Below, in pieces: positions 38,296-48,097 of a stretch of DNA of 64,000 bases. Numbering within the stretch: position 1 is the first letter of the stretch; each line of letters opens with the position of its first letter. The notes below the pieces were generated by a model. It saw nothing but the letters and a program-made list of their open reading frames with translations. It was not told the DNA's origin and did no database searches. Location of the stretch: contig NZ_CP091799.1 of assembly GCF_022024235.1 (NCBI RefSeq), positions 784,001 to 848,000 on the forward strand, read 5' to 3'. Made by a program: the position numbers and the translations under genes. Source of the DNA: Segatella baroniae B14. Its GTDB lineage: Bacteria > Bacteroidota > Bacteroidia > Bacteroidales > Bacteroidaceae.

Positions 38296-39255
38296 TTACC
38301 ACTTTAAATAACCATATTTCTCTTTGTACCTTATTTGCAAAGCATTAATGATATTTTGCCAAACTAAATAGCCACCTGCGGCTATGGCTGCAAGTGGGTT
38401 CAGAAAAGTAATAGTAAGCCATATACCGACTACTGTATTTTTCTGACCTAAAGCTTGACCTGCTGTAATATTATCACCATATGGCTTACCTACTGCCTTT
38501 CCTATTGCAAATTGAATTACAGAGATGAATAGTGGCGAAATCAGCAATGCTAACAACGTGAAGCAAGAAACGGTAGAAGCGAGAATATTATGCATCGTTA
38601 CACCACTGACAATGGTGAGATTGAAGCACCAAAGATAATAGCCTAAATTCTTGGTTTTACGTACCCAAATAGCTAATGGATTTGCAAACTTTCGAGTGAG
38701 GAAGGCTAAGGCTAGTGGAGCTATTAATACTATGAATACACGCTTTAGAATCATGCTTGACATAGTAAGAAAAGGAACGTTGGCAGATGGCTCTACTAAA
38801 GGAAAGAAGAGTGGAATAATAATACTGGTTACACAGTTGGCTATAATTGTGTAAATGGTAAGAGATGTAATATTTCCACCTAGTTTTTCTGTAATAACAG
38901 CGGCAGCTGCTGCTGTCGGACAAATGACACACAAGAAGCATCCTTCCCATATTAATTTCGCTTCTGGATTACTAGTATACATGATAATCAATACCAACAG
39001 ACCTGAAATTAACGTCCGTAATCCCTGAAGAATAAAATGCCATGTACGAGGCCGCATTTCTTTCACTTCAATTTTACAGAATGTAACATAAAGAATAGTG
39101 AAGAGTATCCATGGCATAAGTCCTTGCAATGCTGGGCCACAAATCTCTCCTACGGGGACGAGTATTGGAGTATAGTAGAATAGGCAATATATCGACATAC
39201 CTACAGCTATTGCGCATAGCAGGGACCACTTTTTGAAAATTTGGATAATATTCAT
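38296..39255 (-). CDS. BASS family (bile acid:sodium symporter-like) transporter
   Basis: 319 aa with about nine to ten hydrophobic segments and the family's CPTAAAAAVITEKLGGN motif near residues 110-126, plus AGQALGQKNTVVG near 265-277. BASS proteins import organic acids, pantoate or bile-acid-like anions with sodium; the substrate here is open. Single gene, convergent with the DUF4374 lipoprotein. Confidence 0.8.
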   Translation of the reverse strand: MNIIQIFKKWSLLCAIAVGMSIYCLFYYTPILVPVGEICGPALQGLMPWILFTILYVTFCKIEVKEMRPRTWHFILQGLRTLISGLLVLIIMYTSNPEAKLIWEGCFLCVICPTAAAAAVITEKLGGNITSLTIYTIIANCVTSIIIPLFFPLVEPSANVPFLTMSSMILKRVFIVLIAPLALAFLTRKFANPLAIWVRKTKNLGYYLWCFNLTIVSGVTMHNILASTVSCFTLLALLISPLFISVIQFAIGKAVGKPYGDNITAGQALGQKNTVVGIWLTITFLNPLAAIAAGGYLVWQNIINALQIRYKEKYGYLKW

Positions 39256-39525
39256 GAATTTACAATCTTTTTGTATGATTGCAAAGTTACTAGTTTTTTA
39301 GTAAAAAGTATGGTCTTATTTATGTTTCTTTCATTTTATATAATGAAATTACTCAACATTGCCCATATTTTTTCAAAATCGATATCAGCTACATCAATTA
39401 CTTATGGCAGAATCAGAACTAACATAGATGAAAATAATTAAAATGCGATAGCCTGATACGTATATAGCTCAGCATCTTTCCAACCATCCCATCCAATCCC
39501 CAATTAAGTATCTGTAAAAAAGTGT
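39256..39525. other. Gene-free A/T-rich region
   Basis: It lies between the BASS transporter start and a possible small reading frame. No convincing gene, repeat or RNA structure is seen. Confidence 0.4.
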
Positions 39526-39645
39526 TTACATCTTGCGAAAGAATAGCATTGGCTGTTCTAACTCTTGGGCATTACTTGTATAAAACTGATTGGCCGCAAC
39601 TGCGGATCTGATTTGATAATTAGATGTGTGGTGGAATATAGTCAT
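39526..39645 (-). CDS. Possible small protein, 39 aa
   Basis: An ATG-started frame (MTIFHHTSNYQIR... ending ...MLFFRKM) lies 67 bp behind the thioredoxin-like gene on the same strand. Its amino-acid mix looks coding, but length, lack of a clear promoter and lack of a recognised family keep this a guess. It could also be the degraded tail of an older gene. Confidence 0.25.
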   Translation of the reverse strand: MTIFHHTSNYQIRSAVAANQFYTSNAQELEQPMLFFRKM

Positions 39646-39712
39646 GATGTTTAATGTTGTGTTCTATAATAATGTGTTTTTCTGTGGTTGGTAGGGGGGA
39701 AGCGGGAGTTGT

Positions 39713-40225
39713 TTACTTCCCGCTTTCTACAGCTTGAGGTGTCCAGTTCTTGAAGAATCTGATAACCTTATCTTTGCTATATCCCTGTCCTTCTTCAAGA
39801 AAACTTGAATCTTGAATATGAAGTACATCCCCTTTAGAATTTAATACCACAAATACCGGATAACCAAATCTGCTCGGATTACCCAAACGTTTGAGCATAG
39901 CCTCTGCTTGTGCATTTTTTTCTGCACCAGCAGACTTTCGAGGATTATAATTGACATGAATATACTCAAAGTTATTGGCAATAAGCTGGGCTATATCTTG
40001 GTCTTTTGTGATAAAATCTGCAAAGCGAAGACACCAAGGGCACCAGTTACCACCTACTTGACATATTATATATTTATGTTTGCCCTTTGCTTTAGAAAGA
40101 GCCTGATCGATTTGTTCTATTGGATTGATAGTCTCATCATAGACCTTTTTCAGTGGGGTCTGTGCATAAACAAAGGTTCCTAAAAGAACTACTATACTTG
40201 TTACGATAATTTTGCGAATAGTCAT
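39713..40225 (-). CDS. Exported thioredoxin-like protein (CPWC)
   Basis: Signal peptide (residues 1-21), then a thioredoxin fold with the redox pair Cys62-Pro-Trp-Cys65 in GGNWCPWCLRF and the cis-Pro segment FGYPVFVVL near 118-126. Probably a periplasmic thiol-disulfide reductase. The CPWC centre and following text resemble the thioredoxin_7/DUF255-like group. It follows the aldolase-like gene by 21 bp on the same strand and may be co-transcribed. Confidence 0.85.
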   Translation of the reverse strand: MTIRKIIVTSIVVLLGTFVYAQTPLKKVYDETINPIEQIDQALSKAKGKHKYIICQVGGNWCPWCLRFADFITKDQDIAQLIANNFEYIHVNYNPRKSAGAEKNAQAEAMLKRLGNPSRFGYPVFVVLNSKGDVLHIQDSSFLEEGQGYSKDKVIRFFKNWTPQAVESGK

Positions 40226-40246
40226 CTTGTTTTTTTTACTTGTTTT

Positions 40247-41281
40247 TTATAATTGTGCCAAAGCTTTATCTAGGCCTTCTATATCTTCTTTTGTAGTTGC
40301 CCAACTTGTTACAAATCGACACAAAAGATGCTTGTCATCAATCGGTTCCCAAATTTCAAAAGCAATATGCTTCATCAAGTGCTCTTTCTGTGATTTAGTT
40401 AATATAACAAATTGCTGGTTGGTAGGGGAGTCTACCCCCATCTTAATGCCATGTCGGGCAAACACTTCCTTTAGTTCCTCGGCACAGTTAATTGCATGTT
40501 TTGAAATATTGAAATAAAGATTATTTGTAAACAGTGTATCAAACTGAATACCAAGCATTCTTCCTTTGGCTAATAAAGCACCATGACGTTTAACATGAGT
40601 AAAGAAGTAACGTGGTGCACGCATATTAGTAAATACCACAGCTTCACCAAACATTGCACCAACCTTGGTTCCACCAATATAGAATACATCACAGTGAGAA
40701 GCTAAATAAGGCAAATCAAAATCGCATTTTTGAGACATAAGTCCATAGCCTAATCGTGCTCCGTCTATATACAAGTAGAGATGATGTTTGCGACACACTT
40801 CATATATATCTGCTAACTCCTGTCGAGTATAGATGTCACCTAATTCAGTAGGCATTGTGATATAAACCATTCTAGGCTGTACCATGTGCTCGTAAGTTTC
40901 ATCTGCTAAGAAGTTCTTCATGTAATGGTCTATTTCTTCTGCCTGAAGTTTACTTCCGTTACTTGGAATGTTAAGCACCTTGTGGCCAGAAGCTTCTACT
41001 GCACCTGATTCATGTACACTAATATGAGCAGTTTGAGCTGCAATTACACCCTCATATCCTGCACAAAGTCCGTCTATAACAGTTGCATTAGTCTGTGTTC
41101 CACCAATTAGGAAAAAAATCTCAGCTTGTTCTAGTCCACAAGCCTTTTTTATTTTTTCTTTAGCACTCGTGCAAAATGCATCAAATCCATATCCGGATGT
41201 TTTTTCACTATTGGTTTCAACAAATCTCTTCAATATTTCTGGCTGCACGCCATTGTCATAATCACTTTCAAACGATATCAT
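40247..41281 (-). CDS. Low-specificity L-threonine aldolase-like PLP enzyme
   Basis: 344 aa of the beta-eliminating lyase fold. The PLP-ring Asp173 is in YIDGARLGYGL and the Schiff-base Lys206 is in YIGGTKVGAMFGE. Low-specificity threonine aldolase cleaves threonine or allo-threonine to glycine and acetaldehyde; family members with other beta-hydroxy amino acids exist. It lies behind an Lrp-type regulator, fitting amino-acid control, and before a thioredoxin-like gene. Confidence 0.87.
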   Translation of the reverse strand: MISFESDYDNGVQPEILKRFVETNSEKTSGYGFDAFCTSAKEKIKKACGLEQAEIFFLIGGTQTNATVIDGLCAGYEGVIAAQTAHISVHESGAVEASGHKVLNIPSNGSKLQAEEIDHYMKNFLADETYEHMVQPRMVYITMPTELGDIYTRQELADIYEVCRKHHLYLYIDGARLGYGLMSQKCDFDLPYLASHCDVFYIGGTKVGAMFGEAVVFTNMRAPRYFFTHVKRHGALLAKGRMLGIQFDTLFTNNLYFNISKHAINCAEELKEVFARHGIKMGVDSPTNQQFVILTKSQKEHLMKHIAFEIWEPIDDKHLLCRFVTSWATTKEDIEGLDKALAQL

Positions 41282-41424
41282 TTTTACCTTAGCCTATTTT
41301 GTTTGCTTCAAATGTAGTAATTTTTTATGGAAGACTAATTAAAATCGAGCTTAAATTTACATTTAGGCTTAAATTTCGCTGTAAGAAGGCAAAATTAAAA
41401 GTATATTATTTCAAAAAAAGCTAT

Positions 41425-41901
41425 TTATTTAGGTATAGTCACACCTCTTGTATTTTTGGTTTCATCGATAACAAAGATACTGTGTAGGCTACCCACACAT
41501 TCTATAGTTCCCAAAGTGTTAAGCATAAATTGCTGATATGCTTTCATATCGCGTGAATATACTTTTATTAAAAAGTCGTAATCACCACTTGTATTAAAAC
41601 ATTCTGTTATTTCTGGTATAGATTGTACTGCATCCATAAATTCTTGAATAAGTTTCTGAGTGTGTTGTTTAAGCCTGATATTACATAACACAAGTATTCC
41701 GTTGCCAACTTTCTGCGGATCTACGACAGCCATATATCGTTGTATATATCCCTCACGCTCCAAACGCTTTTGCCTTTCAAAGGTTGGTGATGGTGAAAGG
41801 TGAACCCGAGCTGCCAATTCTTTGACGGTCAAATCAGAATTTTGTTGAAGAATTCTCAATATCTTGATATCAACATCATCTAATGTGTAATTACTTTCCA
41901 T
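41425..41901 (-). CDS. Lrp/AsnC family transcriptional regulator
   Basis: 158 aa: N-terminal helix-turn-helix (LTVKELAARVHLSPSPTFERQ, about residues 23-43) and C-terminal RAM ligand-binding domain (about 70-150; GDYDFLIKVYSRD). It is divergent from metE, and the shared region carries an Lrp-type box (41985-41999). It probably senses an amino acid such as methionine or leucine and controls itself, metE and perhaps the aldolase gene behind it. The control scheme is inferred. Confidence 0.92.
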   Translation of the reverse strand: MESNYTLDDVDIKILRILQQNSDLTVKELAARVHLSPSPTFERQKRLEREGYIQRYMAVVDPQKVGNGILVLCNIRLKQHTQKLIQEFMDAVQSIPEITECFNTSGDYDFLIKVYSRDMKAYQQFMLNTLGTIECVGSLHSIFVIDETKNTRGVTIPK

Positions 41902-41942
41902 ATAATTTTTCGATTAAATTGATTTAATTGTTTTCTATAAGT

Positions 41943-42050
41943 TATTCAAATCCTACTTGAATATTCCTATATTGCTCATATACGCAGAATTTTATTCTGC
42001 TAAAACATATTATTTGCTACAAAGTTAGTATATTTTTCCGAATATTCAAG
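41943..42050. promoter_or_regulatory. Divergent lrp-metE control region with Lrp-type box
   Basis: CAGAATTTTATTCTG (41985-41999) matches 14 of 15 positions of the E. coli Lrp consensus YAGHAWATTWTDCTR. It is flanked by an inverted pair of CTTGAATATTC at 41956-41966 and, on the other strand, 42040-42050; TATTCAA at 41943-41949 adds a further half-site. The lrp -7 element TAACTTTG (minus) is at 42020-42027. Confidence 0.6.
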
Positions 42051-42054
42051 AAAT

Positions 42055-42086
42055 TTTGTCTTGCTAATATTTTTTTTCTACTTTTG
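42055..42086 (+). promoter_or_regulatory. Promoter of metE
   Basis: TTTG (42055-42058), a 20-nt spacer and TACTTTTG (42079-42086) match the consensus. Leader about 40 nt; no SAM riboswitch is seen. Confidence 0.75.
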
Positions 42087-42131
42087 TCAAAGAAATAAAC
42101 ATAGAACAAAATTATCGTATTAATAAGAAAG

Positions 42132-44435
42132 ATGACAAACAAGAACATTGTAAAGACTAATGTGTTGGGCTATCCACGCATAGGTAAGGATCGCGAACTG
42201 AAGCGAGCACTAGAAAGCTATTGGAAAGGAAATTCCACAAAAGAAGAGTTACTCGAAGTTGCAAAAAATCTTCGTGCGGAGAATTGGAAACTAATGCAGC
42301 AGGCAGGTATAGATCTAATTCCAAGCAATGACTTTTCTTTGTACGACCAGATGTTGGACATGAGCTTTATGCTTGGGGCTATACCTGAACGTTATGATTC
42401 TTTATGTCAGGATAAGCTAAAATTATATTTTGCAATGGCTCGTGGGTATCAAAAAGATGGACAGGATGTTATAGCTATGGAGATGACTAAATGGTTTGAT
42501 ACGAACTATCATTATATAGTGCCAGAATTTACTCACGATATGCTATTCACTTGCTTCGATACAAAAATCGTCGATGAATTTATGGAAGCTAAATCGCTAG
42601 GTATATTGACCAAGCCTGTGCTTATTGGCCCCGTTAGCTATCTTCTTTTAGGCAAAGAGAAAGAAGAACATTTTAATAGACTTGATCTCTTACCTAAGTT
42701 GCTTCCTGTTTATGCAGAATTGCTAGAACAGTTGAAGATTAGAGGAGCTCAGTGGATTCAAATAGACGAACCATGTCTGGTTACTGATTTAGATGAACGT
42801 ACTAAGAACGCATATACTGAAGCTTATAACTATTTGAGTGATAAGGTTAAACCAAATATTATTTTAACCTCTTATTTTGGTAGTCTTGGGGATAATGAAT
42901 CTTTGGCTATTAGTCTTCCTGTTCAAGCAATTCATGTAGATATTGTAAGAGCTCCAGAGCAGTTGAACATAGTTAAGCGTTTACCAAAAGATAAGATACT
43001 CTCACTTGGTCTTATAGATGGACGCAATATTTGGAAAAGTAATCTTGAAACTGTCCACGAACAGGCGCATGAGGCAATATGTACTTTAGGACATAATCGT
43101 GTTATATTAAGTACAAGTTGTTCGCTACTTCATGTACCATACGATCTTGAAGTTGAACATAATGAGCAAGTCTTACCGAAAAGTATCAAACGATACATGG
43201 CTTTTGCACGACAAAAAATAGACGAATTAACATTATTGAAAACACGTACTACAGGTCAAATCGTTGATTCATGTATTAAGGCTTTTGTCGCCAACGAAAA
43301 TGATATGCGAAGCAAGCGTCAATCTGAAGAAATCCACGATGATGCTGTAAAAAGTCGTATTGCTGCGATACAGTCTTCTGACTTTAATCGAAAAAGTGAA
43401 TATGCTCAACGAAGTATAGTTCAGCGTAGACATTTACACTTGCCACAATACCCAACAACTACTATAGGATCTTTTCCTCAAACTTCAGAGGTAAGATCTT
43501 GGCGTGCAGCTTATCGTAAAGGACATTTAACAAACGAGGAGTATACACGTCTTTTGGAGGAAGAAACACGTAAGTGTGTTAAGTGGCAAGAAGAAATAGG
43601 CCTCGATGTGCTTGTTCATGGAGAATTTGAGCGAAATGATATGGTTGAATATTTCGGTGAACAATTAGATGGCTTCACTTTCACACAGAAGGGCTGGGTA
43701 CAAAGTTATGGAAGCAGATGCGTGAAACCTCCTATAATATATGGTGATGTGAAGAGACCTCATGCTATGACTGTTAAATGGACAAAATATGCACAGAGTA
43801 TTAGTAATAAACCGATGAAGGGAATGCTGACCGGTCCAGTTACAATACTCGAGTGGAGTTTTGTACGCAATGATCAACCACTCGAGGATACTTGCAAGCA
43901 AATTGCATTGGCAATACGTGATGAAGTTCTTGATTTAGAGAAAAATGGTATCAGTGTTATCCAAATAGACGAACCTGCTATACGTGAAGGATTACCGCTT
44001 CGCCGCAAAGATTGGGATAATTATTTGAAATGGGCAGTAGACTGCTTCAGATTGTCAGCAGCAGGAGTAAAGGACGAAACTCAAATACATACTCACATGT
44101 GCTATTCTGAATTTAATGATATTATTAAACACATAGCACGAATGGATGCAGATGTTATTACTATCGAATGTTCGCGCTCACAGATGGATTTACTCGATGT
44201 CTTCCGAGAATTTAAATATCCTAACGAGATAGGACCAGGTGTTTATGATATTCATTCTGCACGTGTTCCTGCAGTCGATGAAATGGTTGTACTGCTTCAT
44301 AAAGCCTCAAAATTAATACCTGCCGAAAGGTTATGGGTAAATCCAGACTGTGGACTTAAAACACGAGGTTGGAAAGAAACTAAAGCTGCATTATTGAATA
44401 TGGTACAGGCAGCAAAGGAAGCAAGAGCTATTTAA
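42132..44435 (+). CDS. metE: Cobalamin-independent methionine synthase
   Basis: 767 aa, the family's full length, with two related barrels. The N-terminal barrel begins [14 protein letters not shown]; the C-terminal catalytic barrel starts near 440 with [10 protein letters not shown]. The zinc ligands are visible: His655 and Cys657 in HMCYSE, Glu679 in IECSRS and Cys740 in NPDCGLKTR. It methylates homocysteine with 5-methyl-tetrahydrofolate polyglutamate in the cytosol. Divergent from an Lrp regulator. Confidence 0.97.
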   Translation: MTNKNIVKTNVLGYPRIGKDRELKRALESYWKGNSTKEELLEVAKNLRAENWKLMQQAGIDLIPSNDFSLYDQMLDMSFMLGAIPERYDSLCQDKLKLYFAMARGYQKDGQDVIAMEMTKWFDTNYHYIVPEFTHDMLFTCFDTKIVDEFMEAKSLGILTKPVLIGPVSYLLLGKEKEEHFNRLDLLPKLLPVYAELLEQLKIRGAQWIQIDEPCLVTDLDERTKNAYTEAYNYLSDKVKPNIILTSYFGSLGDNESLAISLPVQAIHVDIVRAPEQLNIVKRLPKDKILSLGLIDGRNIWKSNLETVHEQAHEAICTLGHNRVILSTSCSLLHVPYDLEVEHNEQVLPKSIKRYMAFARQKIDELTLLKTRTTGQIVDSCIKAFVANENDMRSKRQSEEIHDDAVKSRIAAIQSSDFNRKSEYAQRSIVQRRHLHLPQYPTTTIGSFPQTSEVRSWRAAYRKGHLTNEEYTRLLEEETRKCVKWQEEIGLDVLVHGEFERNDMVEYFGEQLDGFTFTQKGWVQSYGSRCVKPPIIYGDVKRPHAMTVKWTKYAQSISNKPMKGMLTGPVTILEWSFVRNDQPLEDTCKQIALAIRDEVLDLEKNGISVIQIDEPAIREGLPLRRKDWDNYLKWAVDCFRLSAAGVKDETQIHTHMCYSEFNDIIKHIARMDADVITIECSRSQMDLLDVFREFKYPNEIGPGVYDIHSARVPAVDEMVVLLHKASKLIPAERLWVNPDCGLKTRGWKETKAALLNMVQAAKEARAI

Positions 44436-44443
44436 CAAAAAAT

Positions 44444-44490
44444 CCTGAAAGAAGCATATTCTTAAATAATATGCTATCTTTCAGGCATTT
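44444..44490. terminator. Terminator between metE and hsp20
   Basis: CCTGAAAG...CTTTCAGG with an inner AGCATAT/ATATGCT stem (44444-44485) is followed by CATTTT. It lies between convergent genes and may serve both. Confidence 0.8.
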
Positions 44491-44526
44491 TCATTGCTTT
44501 AAATCTACAATTTTAGTTATTTACAC

Positions 44527-44964
44527 TTATGCAACTTCTATTTTCTTCGTGCTACGGGGCTCATCTTTAGGATTAAGCTTTGGCAATAGTATTTCAAGAA
44601 CACCATTTTCTACCTTTGCAGAAATTTTATCTTTATCAACATCTTCTGGTAGGGTATAAGCCTGTTGATAATTTGAATACGAGAATTCACGACGAATATA
44701 ATGTTCTTTCTTGTTTTCCTGTTTATGTTCCAATTTGTTCTCAATAGCGATATTCAAATTTCCATCGTTATCTAAATCCATGCGAACAAACTCTTTCTTC
44801 AAACCAGGAGCAGCGATATCCATAATATAAGATTTTTCATTTTCTCTTACATTAACAGCTGGTGCAGTAGCGTTGATGCGTGGCATTAAGTCGGTATCAA
44901 AGAAACTGTCATCAAACCAATTGTTTAACCAATTCTGTTCATTGTTTCTACGAGCTAACAACAT
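44527..44964 (-). CDS. Small heat-shock protein, Hsp20/alpha-crystallin
   Basis: About 145 aa. The alpha-crystallin domain spans ~35-135, with AAPGLKKEFVRMDL and the C-terminal VENGVLEILLPK strand, followed by the short KPKDEP/IEVA-type tail. ATP-independent holdase that binds unfolding proteins. I start at Met 44964 because GGAGG sits 8 nt before it; Shine-Dalgarno sequences are uncommon in this phylum, so this one stands out. Confidence 0.92.
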   Translation of the reverse strand: MLLARRNNEQNWLNNWFDDSFFDTDLMPRINATAPAVNVRENEKSYIMDIAAPGLKKEFVRMDLDNDGNLNIAIENKLEHKQENKKEHYIRREFSYSNYQQAYTLPEDVDKDKISAKVENGVLEILLPKLNPKDEPRSTKKIEVA

Positions 44965-45288
44965 AATTAATACCTCCAATTATTTTTTTATCCTTTATTT
45001 ATCTATTGAAACTATTACTTAATTTCAGGCTCATCTGCCTTAAATCTAGCTTTCGTTTCACTTGATATTATGCAATGAATATGCCACCGAGTAGTATTAT
45101 GCCGATTTGACATCAAAGTATAATTATTTTAAACTTTTCTGCCAAAATAGCAGTTTTATATGTGTAGATAAATAACTTTATAATGATAGAGGACTTTTGT
45201 ATATCTATATTTGTTATATAATAACACCTATTTATCATAATGCCGATTATGTTCTAATATAATAGTTAGTCGTGGAGTGCCTTTTTGT
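44965..45288. other. Region between hsp20 and the IS66 pair
   Basis: It holds the hsp20 leader and upstream A/T-rich sequence. Its last part (45265-45286) matches the interior of the IS66 orfA at 21 of 22 positions, so it is the left edge of an older element fragment. No gene is seen. Confidence 0.6.
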
Positions 45289-45308
45289 GTAAGCGTCCAA
45301 TTTCGACC

Positions 45309-45340
45309 CTTGTGGTAAAAAACGACCCTTTTTAACTTTG
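45309..45340 (+). promoter_or_regulatory. IS66 copy 1 left-end promoter
   Basis: CTTG (45309-45312), a 20-nt spacer and TAACTTTG (45333-45340) directly follow the terminal repeat. A second -7 element (TACCTTTG, 46187-46194) lies before the transposase gene. The same sites occur 2846 bp later in copy 2. Confidence 0.6.
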
Positions 45341-45363
45341 CATGGTCAATAAATAAAACGATT

Positions 45364-45759
45364 ATGCAAACAGACGAAAGAACAATTTCAGATGCAGAAC
45401 TGGAACGATTATGGTTTCTGTATCAAATGGAAGGTGCTCCAAATAATATTCCGCTTATAGAGTTCTGTGTTAGTCGCGGAGTGCCTTTTTATCTTTTTGA
45501 TCGATATGCCAATGAGCATATCAAGAATAAAATTGAGCCAGTAACTATAACAGGCCTTCCTGTGCCTCAAAAGAAACGTGGTCGTCCTCGAAAAATTCAA
45601 AATTCAGAAGCATGCGACCAATTGGCTGGAAATTCCCCAAAAATGAAAGCTAAAGTATCAGCTGTTATACAGTTGGAAAATGGTACAGTTGTAAGCATAA
45701 AAAGTAATTGTTATTCTGATGTCAAGGATATCATAGATAGATTGGAGGATCCATGTTAG
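45364..45759 (+). CDS. IS66 accessory protein OrfA/TnpA-type, copy 1
   Basis: 131 aa, the first gene of the element. The KKRGRPRK stretch near residues 66-73 is an AT-hook-like DNA-binding motif. Its stop overlaps the start of orfB (ATG at 45753), so the two are translationally coupled. Needed, with OrfB, for IS66 transposition in studied members; exact role unclear. Confidence 0.85.
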   Translation: MQTDERTISDAELERLWFLYQMEGAPNNIPLIEFCVSRGVPFYLFDRYANEHIKNKIEPVTITGLPVPQKKRGRPRKIQNSEACDQLAGNSPKMKAKVSAVIQLENGTVVSIKSNCYSDVKDIIDRLEDPC

Positions 45760-46088
45760 ATTTATCTGAGTTTAAACACTTCTATTACGTGCCAGGTTAT
45801 GTAAATATGAGCTGGGGATTTTACCGATTGTTAGAGTTTGTGACTGACGAATGCCATGTCATTCCTCATGAAGGTGATGTATTCATCTTTATGTCCAGAA
45901 ATCGTAGACGCGTACGACTTATCTATTATGATAAACAGGCTTATTATATGAACGAGAAAACATTCTATAATAAAGATTACAGGTTTATGAAAGTTGAATT
46001 CAAAGATCAGAAAACCGTATACAGTATAGAATGGAAAGATCTCCTGACTTTGCTTGAAAATCCTGTTATTTCGGTACTGAGATTATGA
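45753..46088 (+). CDS. IS66 OrfB (TnpB-type, PF05717-like), copy 1
   Basis: 111 aa, the IS66 Orf2-like family: WGFYRLLEFV and the basic DVFIFMSRNRRRVRLIYYD core are typical. It overlaps orfA by 7 nt. The function is not known beyond being required for transposition in characterised IS66 elements. Not related to the Cas12-like IS200/IS605 TnpB despite the name. Confidence 0.9.
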   Translation: MLDLSEFKHFYYVPGYVNMSWGFYRLLEFVTDECHVIPHEGDVFIFMSRNRRRVRLIYYDKQAYYMNEKTFYNKDYRFMKVEFKDQKTVYSIEWKDLLTLLENPVISVLRL

Positions 46089-46217
46089 TCTGAACTTCAG
46101 TAATCAGTGCTTATACATTTGAATTTAATTTATTGAATATCAGTTATTTAAGTGTTATTTTGTTCGTGTTTTTGCGATTTTTTTTGTACCTTTGTAAGTA
46201 CAAAAGCAAGTAAAAGC

Positions 46218-48026
46218 ATGGAAGAAAAAGAATTCAAAAAAAGAAAATTCTTTATGGAATATATCAATTCACGAGAGGATAATCCTGTCGTAAAATCTGC
46301 CCATGCTTCTATGAGTTCAGCTGATAAAGACAAGTATATCAGCATCCTTGAGCGTGATGTTGAGCAGTATCGTCAGATGCTCCAGGAGTCATTGGAGAAT
46401 CAGAAGAAGATACAGGATAGACTTGATCGTGTTGCTGCTATGCTTGAGAAGAGCGATAAGGAGAAATCAACACTTCACGATACCATCAATCGCCTGATGA
46501 CTCAACTTGAAGGAAACCAGAAACAGATACAATCCCTTCAGAACCAGATAAAGAATCTGATCAATCAGTCAATGGTTGACAAGGCAAATCTGTATGGAAA
46601 GAAAGTCTGGAATAACAGAGGAGGCAATACTACTACTGTCAGTCGTCAGGAAGCAAAGGATGACTTTGATGGAACTGCTGCTTCCCTACCCTCAGCAACT
46701 TCCGATGAAGAGCCAAGCAAGGAAGACCAGAAGGAAGTAGACAATCAATGCAAGGTTGGCATGAAATATAATACTATGGGTGCTGACATGGTTATTGATT
46801 ATAAATGTGATGAAACCAAAATACCTGATGGTGCCAAGATAATCCGTAGGTTTACTCGCAGTATCTATGATCAGGTCAGCTACATTGTTGAACACAAAGT
46901 ACATTACATAGTCTACAAACTTCCTGGACAAGATCCGATCACAGTTCATTTTACCCTTCCTGGTAATGAGGAAATCGAAGAGGATTACAAGAAACTGAGT
47001 GTTGTGCCACACACCCATGTAACAAGCAGGTTCCTTTCTCGTCTGACAATGAACAAATACCAAATGGATACTCCTCTTTACCGAGAGATCATCCGCATGA
47101 TGGAAGATAAATTCAGCATATGCCGCCAGACACTTACAAATTATATTGGTATAGGCGCAGAATATCTCAAACTGGTTCTTCCATATCTTAAGAATAATCT
47201 ACTTCAGGATGGAGCCAATATCCATTGTGATGAAACCTGGTGCAGAGTCAGGATCTACAACAAGGTTCTTAAGAAATACATCTGGTGTGTCGTCAATAAG
47301 GAAACCAAGGTTGTATACTTCTTCTACGATAATGGAAGTAGAGGCCAGGATGTTATCAAGAACTTCATCGGTTCTTCAAATATCAACTCAATACAGACAG
47401 ATTCTTATTGTGGTTATAACTTCTTTGATCGGGAGGATAATGATATTACTCATTTGTATTGTATTGCACACGCCAGGTCAAAGTTCTTCTATGCATATGA
47501 GCGAGGTAAAGACTATCGAGCAAAGGACTTCCTGGACTGGTTTGGATGGCTTTACGGCAGAGAGGAAACCTATAGAAAACAGAATCTCTCACCTGCGGAA
47601 ATCAAGAAAAGAAGAAACGATTCTGAAACTACTGAATGCATCGTTAAGATATATTCAAGAATGTGTGAACTTCAGAAGGATGACTCTATCAAGGGCGAAT
47701 TGATGACGAAAGCACTCAATTACCTGAGTAACGGTTGGAAGAAGTTCTTCACCTTCCGTGAAGATGGTAATTACGAAATCGATAACCTGGAAGCTGAACG
47801 CTGCATCAGGCCATTAACTGTGAACAGAAAGAATGCACCGATACTCGGAAGTGAGAGCGGTGTAGAGAATCTGTGTCTCTATATGACCTTAGTCGAAACA
47901 TGTAAGAAGAACAATATATCACCATTAAGATACTTCGAACGCTTCTTTGATATCATAGCAAAGACAAATGGTGTTGGAATTGAATGGGACCAGATGACAC
48001 CTTCAAAACTCTGTCAGGAATCATAA
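46218..48026 (+). CDS. IS66 transposase TnpC, copy 1
   Basis: About 602 aa. An N-terminal coiled-coil region (35-125), then the DDE domain: Asp338 in IHCDETW, Asp395 in IQTDSYCGY and Glu527 in LEAERCIRPL, followed by the IS66 C-terminal helix region (YMTLVETCKKNNISP). I start at ATG 46218; an in-frame ATG at 46152 lies upstream of the internal -7 element TACCTTTG (46187-46194). It cuts and joins the element ends. Intact, so the element could be active. Confidence 0.93.
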   Translation: MEEKEFKKRKFFMEYINSREDNPVVKSAHASMSSADKDKYISILERDVEQYRQMLQESLENQKKIQDRLDRVAAMLEKSDKEKSTLHDTINRLMTQLEGNQKQIQSLQNQIKNLINQSMVDKANLYGKKVWNNRGGNTTTVSRQEAKDDFDGTAASLPSATSDEEPSKEDQKEVDNQCKVGMKYNTMGADMVIDYKCDETKIPDGAKIIRRFTRSIYDQVSYIVEHKVHYIVYKLPGQDPITVHFTLPGNEEIEEDYKKLSVVPHTHVTSRFLSRLTMNKYQMDTPLYREIIRMMEDKFSICRQTLTNYIGIGAEYLKLVLPYLKNNLLQDGANIHCDETWCRVRIYNKVLKKYIWCVVNKETKVVYFFYDNGSRGQDVIKNFIGSSNINSIQTDSYCGYNFFDREDNDITHLYCIAHARSKFFYAYERGKDYRAKDFLDWFGWLYGREETYRKQNLSPAEIKKRRNDSETTECIVKIYSRMCELQKDDSIKGELMTKALNYLSNGWKKFFTFREDGNYEIDNLEAERCIRPLTVNRKNAPILGSESGVENLCLYMTLVETCKKNNISPLRYFERFFDIIAKTNGVGIEWDQMTPSKLCQES

Positions 48027-48053
48027 AAAAGCAAAAAAAACAAAAAATACTAA

Positions 48054-48097
48054 ATAGGCTGAATCGCTTTAGAATCGCGGTTCAGCCTATATTTTTA
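48054..48097 (+). terminator. IS66 copy 1 terminator
   Basis: ATAGGCTGAA pairs with TTCAGCCTAT (48054-48090), with an inner TCGC/GCG stem, followed by ATTTTTAT. The same hairpin recurs at 50900-50943. Confidence 0.85.

Noticed and set aside
41902..42131. Possible SAM riboswitch before metE
   Set aside because: The leader after the mapped promoter form is only about 40 nt and has no stems of a SAM riboswitch; the dyads upstream fit protein binding instead.
46692..47063. 123-codon open frame opposite to the IS66 transposase, repeated at 49538-49909
   Set aside because: It repeats only because the element is duplicated. It overlaps the conserved transposase and has no start signals.
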